NCBI GenBank assembly: GCA_016745215.1
Contig: CP050890.1
Span: 5,642,001 to 5,706,000 of the forward strand
Direction of reading: 5' to 3'
Length of the DNA: 64,000 nt
Origin: Thiohalocapsa sp. PB-PSB1
GTDB taxonomy: Bacteria; Pseudomonadota; Gammaproteobacteria; Chromatiales; Chromatiaceae
Under the pieces are notes generated by a model. The model saw nothing but the letters and a program-made list of their open reading frames with translations. It was not told where the DNA came from and searched no databases. Of the stretch, positions 16,557-25,802 are shown in pieces (position 1 is the stretch's first letter; every line of letters starts with the position of its first letter). The translations under genes and the position numbers were made by a program.

Positions 16557-17604
16557 TGATTTACCGCAGAGACGCAGAGAACGCAGAGAAGAGGCTGCAT
16601 CCACCTTGGCCCCTCTGCGCCCTCTGCGCCTCTGCGTTAAAATCCAACACGTCGCCCGCAAGCGGGCTCCTACGAGCCGACGGGTGCTAACGACGTAGGA
16701 GCCCGCTTGCGGGCGACTCAGCGGACCGTCCGCGAGCGCGGCATCTCCCCGAGCGACCTTTGATTCACCGCAGAGACGCAGAGAACGCAGAGAAGAGGAT
16801 GCATCCACCACCGCCCCTCTGCGCACTCTGCATCTCTGCGGTGAACTCCAACACGTCGCCCGCAAGCGGGCTCCTACGAGCCAACGGGTGCTAACGACGT
16901 AGGAGCCCGCTTGCGGGCGACCCAGCGGACCGTCCGCGAGCGCGGCATCTCCCCGAGCGACCTTTGATTCACCGCAGAGACGCAGAGAACGCAGAGAAGA
17001 GGGCTGCATCCACCACAGTCCCTCTGCGCCCTCTGCGCCTCTGCGGTGAACTCCAACACGTCGCCCGCAAGCGGGCTCCTACGAGCCGACGGGTGCTAAC
17101 GACGTAGGAGCCCGCTTGCGGGCGACTCAGCGGACCGCACGCGAGCGCCGCGCCTGCCCCGAGCGACCTTTGATTCACCGCAGAGGCACAGAGAGCGCAG
17201 AGAAGAGGCTGCATCCGCCATGGCCCCTCTGCGCACTCTGCATCTCTGCGGTGAACTCCAACACGTCGCCTACGAGCCAACGGGTGCTAACGACGTAGGA
17301 GCCCGCTTGCGGGCGACCCAGCGGACCGTCCGCGAGCGCGGCATCTCCCCGAGCGACCTTTGATTCACCGCAGAGACGCATAGAACGCAGAGAAGAAGGC
17401 TGCATCCGCCATGACCCCTCTGCGCCCTCTGCGCCTCTGCGTTAAAATCCAACACGTCGCCCGCAAGCGGGCTCCTACGAGCCAACGGGTGCTAACGACG
17501 TAGGAGCCCGCTTGCGGGCGACTCAGCGGACCGCCCGCGAGCGCGGCATCTCCCCGAGCGACCTTTGATTCACCGCAGAGGCGCAGAGAGCGCAGAGAAG
17601 AGGA
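16557..17604. repeat. Second tandem palindromic-repeat array (~204-bp units), left part
   Basis: GTAGGAGCCCGCTTGCGGGC recurs at 16695, 16899, 17104, 17295 and 17500 (periods 204, 205, 191 and 205). Modules match the array at 11318-12668 (palindromic hairpin plus CGCAGAGACGCAGAG pair) but with a characteristic GACCGTCCGCGAGCGCGGCA spacer, so units are more alike within an array than between arrays. The array is cut at 17604 by an ISL3-type element and resumes at 19059. Confidence 0.88.
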
Positions 17605-19058
17605 GGCTCTTTAGGATTTCATTTAATGAAGATTTGCAATATATATCAGTGAGTTGCGTGCGTCTCTAAGCAGTGGTATCAGTCTAAAACGCGGCTGAGT
17701 TTCGAATTCATAACTTATTGATTCTTCAAGAAAAGCGAATATCCTTCCAGGTCCAACCAAAGGCGCTGAAACAGACGCTTTATATTGGTCAGGCCGTAGC
17801 AACGTCGCTTGATTACTTTTATTTTGTTATTCAGTCCCTCGACAAACCCGCTATTGTTCTGATCGATAAAATAGTTTGTGATTTCCTCCATCCAATTGCT
17901 AAGCGTCTTCAGAAAAGCGTCGAAGCAAGTTAATCCGCTGTTCTTGACACGCCTCATCCAACCCTTGATTTTTCTTTTCGCTTGACTAGGATTGATGTCG
18001 CTATCGAATATCTTCGTCAAATCGAAACACAAATCGTAAGCCTCCTTCAATCGAGGAGAATGCTTGAAGATCAACTTCATCGTTTTCAGTTCCTCCTCGG
18101 TCATTTCCACGATCGGCTTCCGCAAAATCCACATCGCATTTTTCAGTTTCTCATAGTCCTTCTCGGACAATTCTTCCTTCAATCTCTTCATTTCCTTTTT
18201 ACGCAGTCCGTCCAGACCTTTCCGGTATAGTTTCGCAACATGAAATCGATCTGCAACAATCGGTACTTTCTTTCCGAAGACCTCCTTTGCAGCATTAATA
18301 TAACCTTTGTATAGATCCGAACAAACTGCTTTGACGGTTTTGCGTAACCTCTTCGGAATACTCATGAAAAATTCTTTGACCGTCGCCTTCTCGCGGTCCT
18401 TAAGCACTGCGATTACCCGGAGCTTCCCATCGATATAAGCGGTAACAATCGCCAAGAAGTCTTTGTGCCCTTTCCTATTCGATATTTCATCGATACCTAT
18501 AATATCCAGTTTTTCAATCTTCTCCCAATCCGCAGCGGTACGGATGTTTCGATCCAATATCCCCTCGATCACATCATAACCAATCCCTTCCCGGATGCTC
18601 ACATCTCGAATCGTACTGTTTATCAACGACAAGAGAATGTGGTCTTCATACGCGTTGGTCCCGCTGTGCCGCAATTCATACCAATCCAACTTCTGCGTGG
18701 TCGTCGGGTTTCCATCACAATGTTCACATTGATATCGAAGGGGTGCGATCAGGATGTAGGTCGGATATCCACAGACAGGTAAATGCCGCAATCTGACTTC
18801 CTTACCGGGATAATACGGCTTTTTAATCCGTCGACCACAGTTGTGGCAGACTGCTCCTTCGGTAATACTTTTCACTCGAATTTCCAGTTCGCCCGCAGAG
18901 TTGAGCGAAACGGATTCTATTTCTATATTCGGTAGTCCCAAGATAGTAAGTAGTAATTCGGGGCTGATTCCCATATTCGTGTATACTCGTGTCAATGTTG
19001 GAGTCGATAACATGTTGTTTTTATTATACTATACTTCGAAATGAAATCCCAAAGAGCC
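17605..19058 (-). mobile_element. Complete ISL3-family insertion sequence
   Basis: Ends are GGCTCTTTAGGATTTCATTT at 17605 and the complement of GGCTCTTTGGGATTTCATTT at 19058 (20-bp inverted repeats, one mismatch). Both sides carry the 8-base duplication GAAGAGGA (17597-17604 and 19059-19066), the size known for ISL3 elements. The 1454-bp element is about 42% G+C, far below its surroundings, and interrupts a repeat unit whose halves rejoin perfectly without it, so the insertion is recent. It contains one intact transposase gene. Confidence 0.93.
17715..19013 (-). CDS. ISL3 family transposase
   Basis: Encodes 432 residues from ATG 19013. An N-terminal zinc-finger-like region (CHNCGRR about 37 residues before CEHCDGNP), an HTH segment, and the DDE catalytic core (IIGIDEISNRKGHKDFLAIV; AVCSDLYKGYINAAKEVFGK; GFVEGLNNKIKVIKRRCYG) match ISL3 transposases in order and length. 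Lys/Ile-rich codon use differs sharply from neighbours, in keeping with transfer from an AT-richer host. No frameshift or stop, so the element may be active. Confidence 0.93.
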   Translation of the reverse strand: MLSTPTLTRVYTNMGISPELLLTILGLPNIEIESVSLNSAGELEIRVKSITEGAVCHNCGRRIKKPYYPGKEVRLRHLPVCGYPTYILIAPLRYQCEHCDGNPTTTQKLDWYELRHSGTNAYEDHILLSLINSTIRDVSIREGIGYDVIEGILDRNIRTAADWEKIEKLDIIGIDEISNRKGHKDFLAIVTAYIDGKLRVIAVLKDREKATVKEFFMSIPKRLRKTVKAVCSDLYKGYINAAKEVFGKKVPIVADRFHVAKLYRKGLDGLRKKEMKRLKEELSEKDYEKLKNAMWILRKPIVEMTEEELKTMKLIFKHSPRLKEAYDLCFDLTKIFDSDINPSQAKRKIKGWMRRVKNSGLTCFDAFLKTLSNWMEEITNYFIDQNNSGFVEGLNNKIKVIKRRCYGLTNIKRLFQRLWLDLEGYSLFLKNQ

Positions 19059-19385
19059 GAAGAGGATGCATCCACCACCGCCCCTCTGCGCACTCTGCAT
19101 CTCTGCGGTGAACTCCAACACGTCGCCCGCAAGCGGGCTCCTACGAGCCAACGGGTGCTAACGACGTAGGAGCCCGCTTGCGGGCGACCCAGCGGACCGT
19201 CCGCAAGCGCCGCATCTCCCCGAGCGACCTTTGATTCACCGCAGAGAAGAGGATGCATCCACCACCGCCCCTCTGCGCACTCTGCATCTCTGCGGTGAAA
19301 CCCAACACGTCGCCCGCAAGCGGGCTCCTACGAGCCGACGGGTGCTAACGACGTAGGAGCCCGCTTGCGGGCGACTCAGCGGACC
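19059..19385. repeat. Second tandem palindromic-repeat array, right part
   Basis: Continuation of the ~204-bp array beyond the ISL3 element, with palindrome centres at about 19166 and 19352. One CGCAGAGACGCAGAG module is shortened here (19238-19250). The array ends where the four-helix-bundle-linked repeat copy C begins. Confidence 0.85.
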
Positions 19386-19481
19386 GCCGATACCGATACC
19401 GACGCCGATAGCGGTACCGAATGAGTCGGCAAGCGACACCCAAGCCAAAAACCCGTTTAGCTTGTTTCTGCACCATCACCT
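19386..19481 (+). repeat. Four-helix-bundle-linked repeat, copy C (end only)
   Basis: Contains a GATACC/GACGCC hexamer tract (19387-19420), then AATGAGTCGGCAAGCGACAC and GCTTGTTTCTGCACCATCAC, the inverted counterpart of the left ends of copies A and B. The four-helix-bundle gene body is absent. It runs into the stop codon of the GT39-like gene. Confidence 0.6.
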
Positions 19482-21231
19482 AGGGAGGAGGTGAGGAGGG
19501 GGTTGACTCCGCTGCGGTGGGTGCCCGTGCCCCCAAATCCCGCAGCGGTACCTCCAGGGTCTGCCCAACCACCGGGAGTCTTAGCCGCAAGATACCATCG
19601 CGCGGCGGTTTATGATCCAGCTTTTCGTAGATCAGCAATGAGACCCCGGCGAGCGGCGGCCTGGTGGATGGTTCCCCGGTATCCACAGGAATCGTTTGGA
19701 CCAGGCGATAGCGACTGTCATTTGCCAACATCGACCGCAATACATCGTGGATCGGAATCCGAATGGTGTTCAGATCTTCTACGATGATGAATTGCGGACC
19801 GAACTGGTCCAAGATGTCGTTGATGTCGTCGGTATCTTGCGCGTGCACCTCCAGCTGATTCTTGCCGGCAATCGATGTGGAAGACAGCAGCTTGTCTCCG
19901 CGCAAAACATACATGGAGCGCTCGGGGTCGAGAGCGCGCATGAAGTAGATGAAATACCCGTTGTTGTAGCCATCGAAAAAGACCGTCGGAGACTCGCTGT
20001 GTTCAAGCACATAGGCGGCCGCCTGGTCATACCCGGTCGCAAAGCGTGGGGTCAATAACCAGATGGCAATCAATTGCCAACCCACCACCAGCATGATCAA
20101 TCCCGAGTACCCCCGGAACCAATATCCCGCGGTTCTTGTTAGATAAGCCAGCGGAACACTGGCGAACACCAAAAAAGCTGGAATCCAAAAGATGGGATAG
20201 CGCGCGTTTTGCCCCTTGATGTAGGTGAAGAAAACATAGACCACCAGAATGAAACTCAACCAAAACCAGGCCCTGAAGTCGCGGAACCAAAGTGCCCACA
20301 ACAGGCCGACGATGACCAGACCAATCGCGGGAAGACTCAGATGGTGAGTGATAATCTGTCGCAAATGGCTCAGCAGGACGTCGGTCTGTAATCTTTCCCC
20401 GATATGTTGCGCCAGGCCAGTGTCGGCATATGCTGGCTGGGTCATGGATGGGAGTGCGCCAATCGATTGTCGAATGTTTTGATCGCCAAGCCACACTGTG
20501 ATGATTGCCAACGGAATCAGCACGAGGATGACGGCAGCGGTTGCAGCCAAAACACGTGGCTGGCGCAATTGCTTCAGCAATGTTCCAATGGAAAGCTGAT
20601 GCAGGAACATCCAAAGAAGCAAAAAGACCGCCGTTTGCTTGGTCCAAACAGCGAGCGCGGCAACAAGCGCCGTTGCCCAGAGATCCAAGGATCTGCCCTC
20701 GGCAACATACCGAGCGTAGAAAAACAGCGTCACGAGGGCCATCGACAGAACCGGGATCTCGCCCAAGGTGTACCAGCTCAACCTGACTAAAAAGGGCGTT
20801 GATGCAAGCAGCGCAGTTGCCGCGAGCGCCGTCGCACCCCCATACATGCGTCGGACGGTGGCGAAAAATGCGGTCAATCCAATGACGCCGAACCCAATCA
20901 GGACAATGCGGCTGCTCCACATGTTCACGCCGAACAGCAGATTCGACAAACCTTCGAAAAAAGGAAAAAACGGTGGACGGTAACCCAGACTCAATGCCGG
21001 GTACTGTGCAAAATAGTGCTTGACGTAGCCGTATGGATCGGAAAAAGGCAGATCAACAAGAAAATCCCGAAACAAGACACCATCCATCAGAATACGGTCG
21101 GCGTCGGGGTAGCCAAGGGAGGTGTCGAATAGGTTACGCGCCATCAGCACGGCGAAGGAGGCGGCGATTGCGATGAAAAAGTACCAATCGCGCCGACTGA
21201 ATGCCACATTCCAGGGTCTATCGATCATCAT
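19480..21231 (-). CDS. GT39/ArnT-like polytopic membrane glycosyltransferase
   Basis: Encodes 583 residues. Start set at the ATG pair 21231/21228 behind GAGG; the frame stays open upstream to 22356 but that part overlaps other genes antisense and is not protein-like. An acidic segment SLGYPDADRILMDGVLFRDF in the first periplasmic loop and ten or more hydrophobic helices follow the GT39 (PMT_2/ArnT) plan: lipid-linked sugar is transferred on the periplasmic face. The C-terminal ~180 residues form a soluble periplasmic domain ending in a Pro/Ser tail that touches repeat copy C. No pathway genes are adjacent, so the acceptor is unknown. Confidence 0.8.
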   Translation of the reverse strand: MMIDRPWNVAFSRRDWYFFIAIAASFAVLMARNLFDTSLGYPDADRILMDGVLFRDFLVDLPFSDPYGYVKHYFAQYPALSLGYRPPFFPFFEGLSNLLFGVNMWSSRIVLIGFGVIGLTAFFATVRRMYGGATALAATALLASTPFLVRLSWYTLGEIPVLSMALVTLFFYARYVAEGRSLDLWATALVAALAVWTKQTAVFLLLWMFLHQLSIGTLLKQLRQPRVLAATAAVILVLIPLAIITVWLGDQNIRQSIGALPSMTQPAYADTGLAQHIGERLQTDVLLSHLRQIITHHLSLPAIGLVIVGLLWALWFRDFRAWFWLSFILVVYVFFTYIKGQNARYPIFWIPAFLVFASVPLAYLTRTAGYWFRGYSGLIMLVVGWQLIAIWLLTPRFATGYDQAAAYVLEHSESPTVFFDGYNNGYFIYFMRALDPERSMYVLRGDKLLSSTSIAGKNQLEVHAQDTDDINDILDQFGPQFIIVEDLNTIRIPIHDVLRSMLANDSRYRLVQTIPVDTGEPSTRPPLAGVSLLIYEKLDHKPPRDGILRLRLPVVGQTLEVPLRDLGARAPTAAESTPSSPPP

Positions 21232-21449
21232 CACCTCGTTTATTGATCGGCACCTGCCCATTCGTTTCGTGAACACGCAAAACCAGCAATGGACCGCCGA
21301 CAACATAGGCCGACGGCATGGCCCAGGAAGCGGACTGGTAACCTTATAGCAAAGCGACGCATGATACCCGAGTGCTGAGTCCAGCGGGGAATCTATGGTG
21401 GGTGAAAGCGTTCTTTTGTCGCGCAGCGGCCGAGCGGTTGAGCCGACAT

Positions 21450-21585
21450 TCCCTGGCACAGTTTGCGACTCGCTTTGGAGATTCTCGATCTTACGGTCGT
21501 AGAACAGCATATGGTTATTGTGGAGCAGGCTGGAGATGCCGAATGCCGGGTTCTGCACGCTGAAGCCGTGCGCATGGCCCCCTGA
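21450..21585 (-). pseudogene. DUF3179 protein fragment
   Basis: The reverse strand encodes HGFSVQNPAFGISSLLHNNH then MLFYDRKIENL. This matches the LGFGVSGLLYNSDMLLYDRD block of the intact DUF3179 protein at 23791-24735, without flanking parts of the domain. An isolated relic about 45 residues long, lying in the otherwise gene-free gap (21232-21889) between the GT39-like and ankyrin genes. Confidence 0.55.
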
Positions 21586-21889
21586 GCTGGAAGCATGCAA
21601 CGGCAAGGAGCCGAGAAAAGGGTTGGGTTCGAGCTGGCAGCGTCGCCATCCATGTGCAACCCTGGATGAGTCAATGAACATTCTGAAGACAGGCTCGGGA
21701 TGCAGCCCATGCGGTCGCGTGCAACCCCGGCCAGATTCCCAGGCGTGCCTTCTGCGCGGCGGACCGAGATTGGATGACCTCGGCATCAGGACCAGGGTAC
21801 GCTCTTCTGCCCTTGTCGAGCCGCTTGCATTTGAGCAAACTGACTCTATGCTGGCGTGCGGCTGGACTGACCCCGCTGGAGTACCGCAA

Positions 21890-23128
21890 ATGACAAGATC
21901 GAACGACAAGCGCGTTAAGCAGAACATTCCAGAAGATGATCCGCGCGCGGACAAGCGCCAGGGAGATCCTGCGGCCGCTCCTCGCGACGCGCCGCAAGCC
22001 GAGCGCACGGCAGCAGATGAGCGGCTGTTGCAGGCCGTCCTTGCGCCCAGGCGCCCGGGTGCCATTCGGCAGATCGCGGACGCCTGCGCCGCGGGTGCTG
22101 ATCCGAACGGCCTTATCCCAGAAGCATGCGATGCCCCCGGGCCGGTGCGCGTCGGCAGCACCTTGCTGACACAGGCGATACAGGACGACGCGTTACGCGC
22201 GGTCGAACAATTGCTGGAACAGGGTGCAAGCCCTAATCTGGCCGACGACAACGGCTGGACACCCTGGATGGCGAGCACCTTGGCCGCCGAGTCCAAGCGC
22301 GCGCGCATACAAGCGCTGTTGTTGGAGCATGGTGCAGACCGGGACGGCGAGCACATCGGAGAGCTCGCGCGGGCGATCTATGCCGGCGATCTGGACCGAG
22401 CCGCCGCCGCCATCGATTTGCACAGCGATTTGCACATCCTCGCCGGCTACCGCGTCGATCTACTCGGCCACCAGATCCTGCATGCCAACCTCGACATGCT
22501 GGAGTGGCTGCTCGAACAGGGCATGCCCTGCGACTCGGCGCACCTGATCAGCGCGATCCGTAGCGACGACCTGCAGGCCGTGGATCAACTGCTGCGTCAT
22601 GGCGTCGCGCCGGAGCAACAAAGCGACAACCAGACGCCGCTGATGCTGGCCGCGGGCATGGGGGCTCTGGCGATCGTCCAGCGCCTGGTGGAAGCCGGAG
22701 CGGACGTAAACCGCGGCATGTGCGGCAATATCGAATGGACGGCGGCCTTCGCCGCTCGGTCTGCCGGCTACCCGGATGTGGCGGACTGGCTTAGCCTGCG
22801 CATGGATACAACCCTGCTGGAACAGCAGCGGCGGATCATGCAGACTCGCAATCCCAAGTTCCGCGCGCTCTACCAGCAGGCAACAGCCAGCGAGTATCGA
22901 TCCACCGATGAACTGGTCGGACTCCTCGAGCAATGGGACCAGCGCTATGGTATCCAGGTCCGCGACGTTTCGAGGCAAAGCCTTGATCTGGAGCTTGCGA
23001 CGGTGCCGGAGGACATGGACGCCTTCCTGGCCGAGCTGATCGATCTTTGTCCGGACTTGGTCGAGTCTCGGGCTGCACTGCGCAAGGCGGTGCAGAAAAA
23101 GCGAGTCCTGCATCTCTGGTGGGACTGA
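21890..23128 (+). CDS. Ankyrin-repeat protein with C-terminal DUF4253-like domain
   Basis: Encodes 412 residues from ATG 21890 (GGAG 8 bases upstream). After a charged N-terminus (residues 1-45), ankyrin-type repeats occupy ~50-300 (for example STLLTQAIQDDALRAVEQLL, NQTPLMLAAGMGALAIVQRL). The C-terminal ~110 residues (TDELVGLLEQWDQRYGIQVR ... DLCPDLVE ... VLHLWWD) resemble DUF4253. No signal peptide or TM helix. Ankyrins mediate protein contacts; the role of the C-terminal domain is unknown. It is a single gene with no operon partner, in a region rich in mobile repeats. Confidence 0.75.
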   Translation: MTRSNDKRVKQNIPEDDPRADKRQGDPAAAPRDAPQAERTAADERLLQAVLAPRRPGAIRQIADACAAGADPNGLIPEACDAPGPVRVGSTLLTQAIQDDALRAVEQLLEQGASPNLADDNGWTPWMASTLAAESKRARIQALLLEHGADRDGEHIGELARAIYAGDLDRAAAAIDLHSDLHILAGYRVDLLGHQILHANLDMLEWLLEQGMPCDSAHLISAIRSDDLQAVDQLLRHGVAPEQQSDNQTPLMLAAGMGALAIVQRLVEAGADVNRGMCGNIEWTAAFAARSAGYPDVADWLSLRMDTTLLEQQRRIMQTRNPKFRALYQQATASEYRSTDELVGLLEQWDQRYGIQVRDVSRQSLDLELATVPEDMDAFLAELIDLCPDLVESRAALRKAVQKKRVLHLWWD

Positions 23129-23437
23129 AGCGCTCCGCGATGCTTTTGCTCTGCCCCCGGCATCAAATCCTTTGGCTGTGCGAGGCCAACATCTTGGCAC
23201 TGGGTGCTGCCTGCGTAGAATGTTTAGCTGTTCAACCAGAATGAAGTTTGATTCGTGTTCTTTGCAGGCAGCGTCTAGCGAACATCGGGTGTTTCGCGCC
23301 CTGATGTCATGTCTTTTCGATTCCGACCCCGATTCCGATTAAGTCGCGCAGGGCGGGTTGCACCCTGGGGTATCTTCAGTTCATTTGTCGACAAGACAGA
23401 GGCCTACAGCCTTTATTCCGGGAAAGGTGCGGCGCTC
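23129..23437. other. Intergenic, no supported gene
   Basis: About 310 bases after the ankyrin gene. It includes a short GATTCC/GACCCC hexamer tract at 23318-23341, the microsatellite type that accompanies four-helix-bundle remnants elsewhere in the window. No gene seen. Confidence 0.4.
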
Positions 23438-23590
23438 GAGTCCGCTGCGCTGGCATCATTTGCCGGGTCGCCCGCAAGCGGGCTCCTACGCCGAGCGGCT
23501 GGCCAGGGCTGGTCAAGGTGCGCTTGCGGGCGAGGCGTCTTGGCCCCTCTGCGTCTCTGCGGTGAATACTTGCATTTTTTGCAGGCAGCA
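23438..23590. repeat. Single dispersed palindromic-repeat unit
   Basis: One unit of the hairpin plus CTCTGCGTCTCTGCGGTGAA type (GCCCGCAAGCGGGCTCCTAC at 23470), related to the 188-bp array at 34921-36018 by its CTTGCATTTTTTGCAGGCAG tail. Not tandem here. Confidence 0.75.
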
Positions 23591-23641
23591 CCCCGCCCGC
23601 ATGCCTCTGAACGGGCTCGGCACCTCTGGAAAGCGAAGCAG

Positions 23642-23762
23642 CGTCCGATGGAAGCGGCATCGCGTCGAGATCTCCGCTGGCTTCTGGCTTGGGCGTTACC
23701 CGGTAACCTTCCACGCGTACGATTCTTTTTTGAATCAGGAGCTGAATCGGCATCGACATTGA
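23642..23762 (+). pseudogene. Formylglycine-generating-enzyme (SUMF1) domain fragment
   Basis: The + frame ending at TGA 23760-23762 reads HRVEISAGFWLGRYPVTFHA then YDSFLNQEL, the typical opening of the SUMF1/FGE-sulfatase fold (FWLGKYPVTF.EYD). The domain then breaks off. About 38 residues remain and the 5' side runs into a palindromic repeat, so this is a truncated relic. Confidence 0.55.
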
Positions 23763-23790
23763 CGCAATCCTCCGGGACCGCCAGCACCTG

Positions 23791-24735
23791 CTAGCCGCGC
23801 TTGGCCTCGAACACCTGGGTGTCCGGATGGAACGCAAACCAGGCGAACCAGAAGGCGGTCATCGCGGGCAGTTGGTTGCCGGCTGTATCCAAGGCGCGGG
23901 CGCTGTCGTTGGCCCAGTCGAAGCGGATGAGGATTTCCTTGTCGCCGACAAGATCCCTTATCTCACCGCCGGTCTTGGACAATTCCGCGAACGGGTAGGC
24001 CTTGTGCACGCCATTGACCTCGATGCCGAGCACCCGCTCCTTCGGATGAAAGCGGCGGGACTTGGCGCTGACCGGGAAGTAGAGTCCGCGCTCGGTCTCA
24101 TAGCCGCCATAGGGATAGCGGGTATAGTCGCGCCGGTAGCCGGTGTCTGTCGACAGGACTTCGGTGCCGGGGTGCTCGCGCAGCCAGGCGCGCCAGTTGG
24201 TATGGGTCAGGGGCAGCATCTCCAGGCGCCGTCCTTTCATCGGACCCGTGATGGCCTGCTTCTTGATCTGGCTCCAGAGGCTCTCGGTGTCGCGATCGTA
24301 GAGCAGCATGTCGCTGTTGTAGAGCAGGCCGGAGACGCCGAAGCCGAGTTCCTGACTGCCGGCTTGGGCGCGGAAGGCGACGCCGGTGCCGCACAGCGGA
24401 CAATAGGTGACCGCGATCGGCGTGCCGCCGAGGCGGTCGTTGACGATCTCGTGCCAGTTCATGATGCGGATCGGGTAAGCGCGCGCCTGGCCGTTGCGGA
24501 TCAGGCCCAGCACCCGATCCTCGGCGTCTAAGAAATCGGCGTCGTGCGCCGGGACGAATTTGGGCGCGTCGATGGATGGGATGCCGTCGCGCACCGGACC
24601 GCCGCCGCGGATCTCGTGCGCGGGCACCAGGCTGCCGCTCAGGTCGAAGCCGTTCTTTGTCGCGGCGGGTGCCGCGACGGCGACCAGCATGGCGGTCAAC
24701 AGGATCAGGGATGCGGGGGGAAAGCGTTGAGTCAT
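23791..24735 (-). CDS. DUF3179 domain-containing secreted protein
   Basis: Encodes 314 residues from ATG 24735 with a signal peptide (LILLTAMLVAVAAPAAT). The mature part carries the DUF3179 hallmarks: ARAYPIRIMNWHEIVND, the Cys pair in VTYCPLCGTGVAF, and LGFGVSGLLYNSDMLLYDRD. The biochemical role of the family is unknown; its Cys pair and secretion suggest a periplasmic binding or redox-related function. A relic of a paralogue lies 2.2 kb to the right-reading side at 21450-21585. Flanked by repeats, it appears monocistronic. Confidence 0.85.
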   Translation of the reverse strand: MTQRFPPASLILLTAMLVAVAAPAATKNGFDLSGSLVPAHEIRGGGPVRDGIPSIDAPKFVPAHDADFLDAEDRVLGLIRNGQARAYPIRIMNWHEIVNDRLGGTPIAVTYCPLCGTGVAFRAQAGSQELGFGVSGLLYNSDMLLYDRDTESLWSQIKKQAITGPMKGRRLEMLPLTHTNWRAWLREHPGTEVLSTDTGYRRDYTRYPYGGYETERGLYFPVSAKSRRFHPKERVLGIEVNGVHKAYPFAELSKTGGEIRDLVGDKEILIRFDWANDSARALDTAGNQLPAMTAFWFAWFAFHPDTQVFEAKRG

Positions 24736-24866
24736 CGGTTGTTGCCTGCGTTATTTACCTCATTTACCCATAGACCGTCAAAAAATGGCTCTGGTTTGCA
24801 GGGTGCTGCCCGCAAAGAATGTAAGGATTCAGTGCAGAGACGCAGCGTGCGCAAAGGAGCCAAGGC

Positions 24867-25118
24867 TAGGCTGTCGAAACCTGCAGTCTCACTAAAACAA
24901 GCGCTTCCCGGTTGATGGATGCTTAGTCGGTGTCGGGATCGGTGTCAAGGTCAACATGAGAGATTGGTATCGAGCTGGCTGCTTTGATCGATGAGCGGAT
25001 TCGATTCCGATTCCGATAGCGACCCCGACGCCGATGAGGCTTCACCAGTGCGTTCGATCAAGCAATCCAAGACCCGGAATCGGTTTGGCATCAAAACTCA
25101 GGACATTTCGACAGCCTA
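24867..25118 (+). mobile_element. MITE-like element, copy 1 (252 bp)
   Basis: Bounded by TAGGCTGTCGAAA at 24867 and its exact complement TTTCGACAGCCTA ending at 25118. The interior holds GGTGTCGG-type and GATTCCGATTCCGATAGC hexamer tracts and conserved blocks (ATTGGTATCGAGCTGGCTGC, AAGACCCGGAATCGGTTTGG) shared with copies at 40851, 48945 and 50247. No ORF of transposase type, hence a non-autonomous element. Confidence 0.75.
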
Positions 25119-25162
25119 GGCAGCACCCCTCGAACCTAGACCCAACCAACGGAGCGCGCAAC

Positions 25163-25738
25163 ATGTTTCATCGTCATACGACCCTGGCCATCGCCCTGCT
25201 GCAGGGGCTCTTGATGGCAACTGCATTGCGGGCCGGCGAGTTGCTCGATCTGAGCGTATCGCAACAGAACGGCGTCTATCGGCTGTCCGCGGATGTGATC
25301 ATCGACGCACCCGCAGCGGCGGTTCTCGAGCGGCTGACGGATTATGATCATCTGACCGCACTGAACCCGTCGATCCTAAGCAGCGAGGTGCTCGAAGCGC
25401 CTCCTGCGTTCGATGCCAGGGTCAAGACCCTGATCCGCGCCTGTGTGCTGATGTATTGCCAGAGACTCCAGCGGGTGGAGGATGTGCGCGCATCCCCCAA
25501 TCGGCTGCTCGCGGTCATCGTGCCCGAACAGAGCAACTTTTCCGTCGGGCGCACGCAGTGGCTGCTCGAACCACAAGGCACGCAAGCGCTTGTGCGATAT
25601 CAAGCCGAGTTGGCGCCCGACTTCATGCTGCCGCCCGTTATCGGCACCGCTCTGGTAAAACAGGCGTTGGCGCGCGAACTGCGCACAGTGCTCGAGCACC
25701 TCGAACGCCTGGCACAGCCATCACCTCAACCACCGTGA
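25163..25738 (+). CDS. SRPBCC/START-like exported protein
   Basis: Encodes 191 residues from ATG 25163 (GGAG 8 bases upstream), with a signal peptide in residues 1-24 (MFHRHTTLAIALLQGLLMAT). Mature sequence IIDAPAAAVLERLTDYDHLT and LLEPQGTQALVRYQAELAPD fits the START/polyketide-cyclase (SRPBCC) fold, a helix-grip that binds hydrophobic ligands. Targeted to the periplasm. Ligand unknown. It begins 44 bases after a MITE copy, which could supply or disrupt its promoter. Confidence 0.78.
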   Translation: MFHRHTTLAIALLQGLLMATALRAGELLDLSVSQQNGVYRLSADVIIDAPAAAVLERLTDYDHLTALNPSILSSEVLEAPPAFDARVKTLIRACVLMYCQRLQRVEDVRASPNRLLAVIVPEQSNFSVGRTQWLLEPQGTQALVRYQAELAPDFMLPPVIGTALVKQALARELRTVLEHLERLAQPSPQPP

Positions 25739-25802
25739 AGCGGTGCAACCCACCCAGCACCGCGTTGTCAACTCACACTTCAGTATTCATAATTCGATAA
25801 CA

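Noticed and set aside
15750..17009. 419-residue minus-strand ORF
   Set aside because: Runs through the palindromic-repeat array and antisense to the TPR gene; low-complexity Arg/Ser composition.
19480..22356. One 958-residue protein on the minus strand
   Set aside because: Upstream of 21231 the frame is antisense to the ankyrin gene and contains a DUF3179 relic; the real start is the ATG behind GAGG at 21231.
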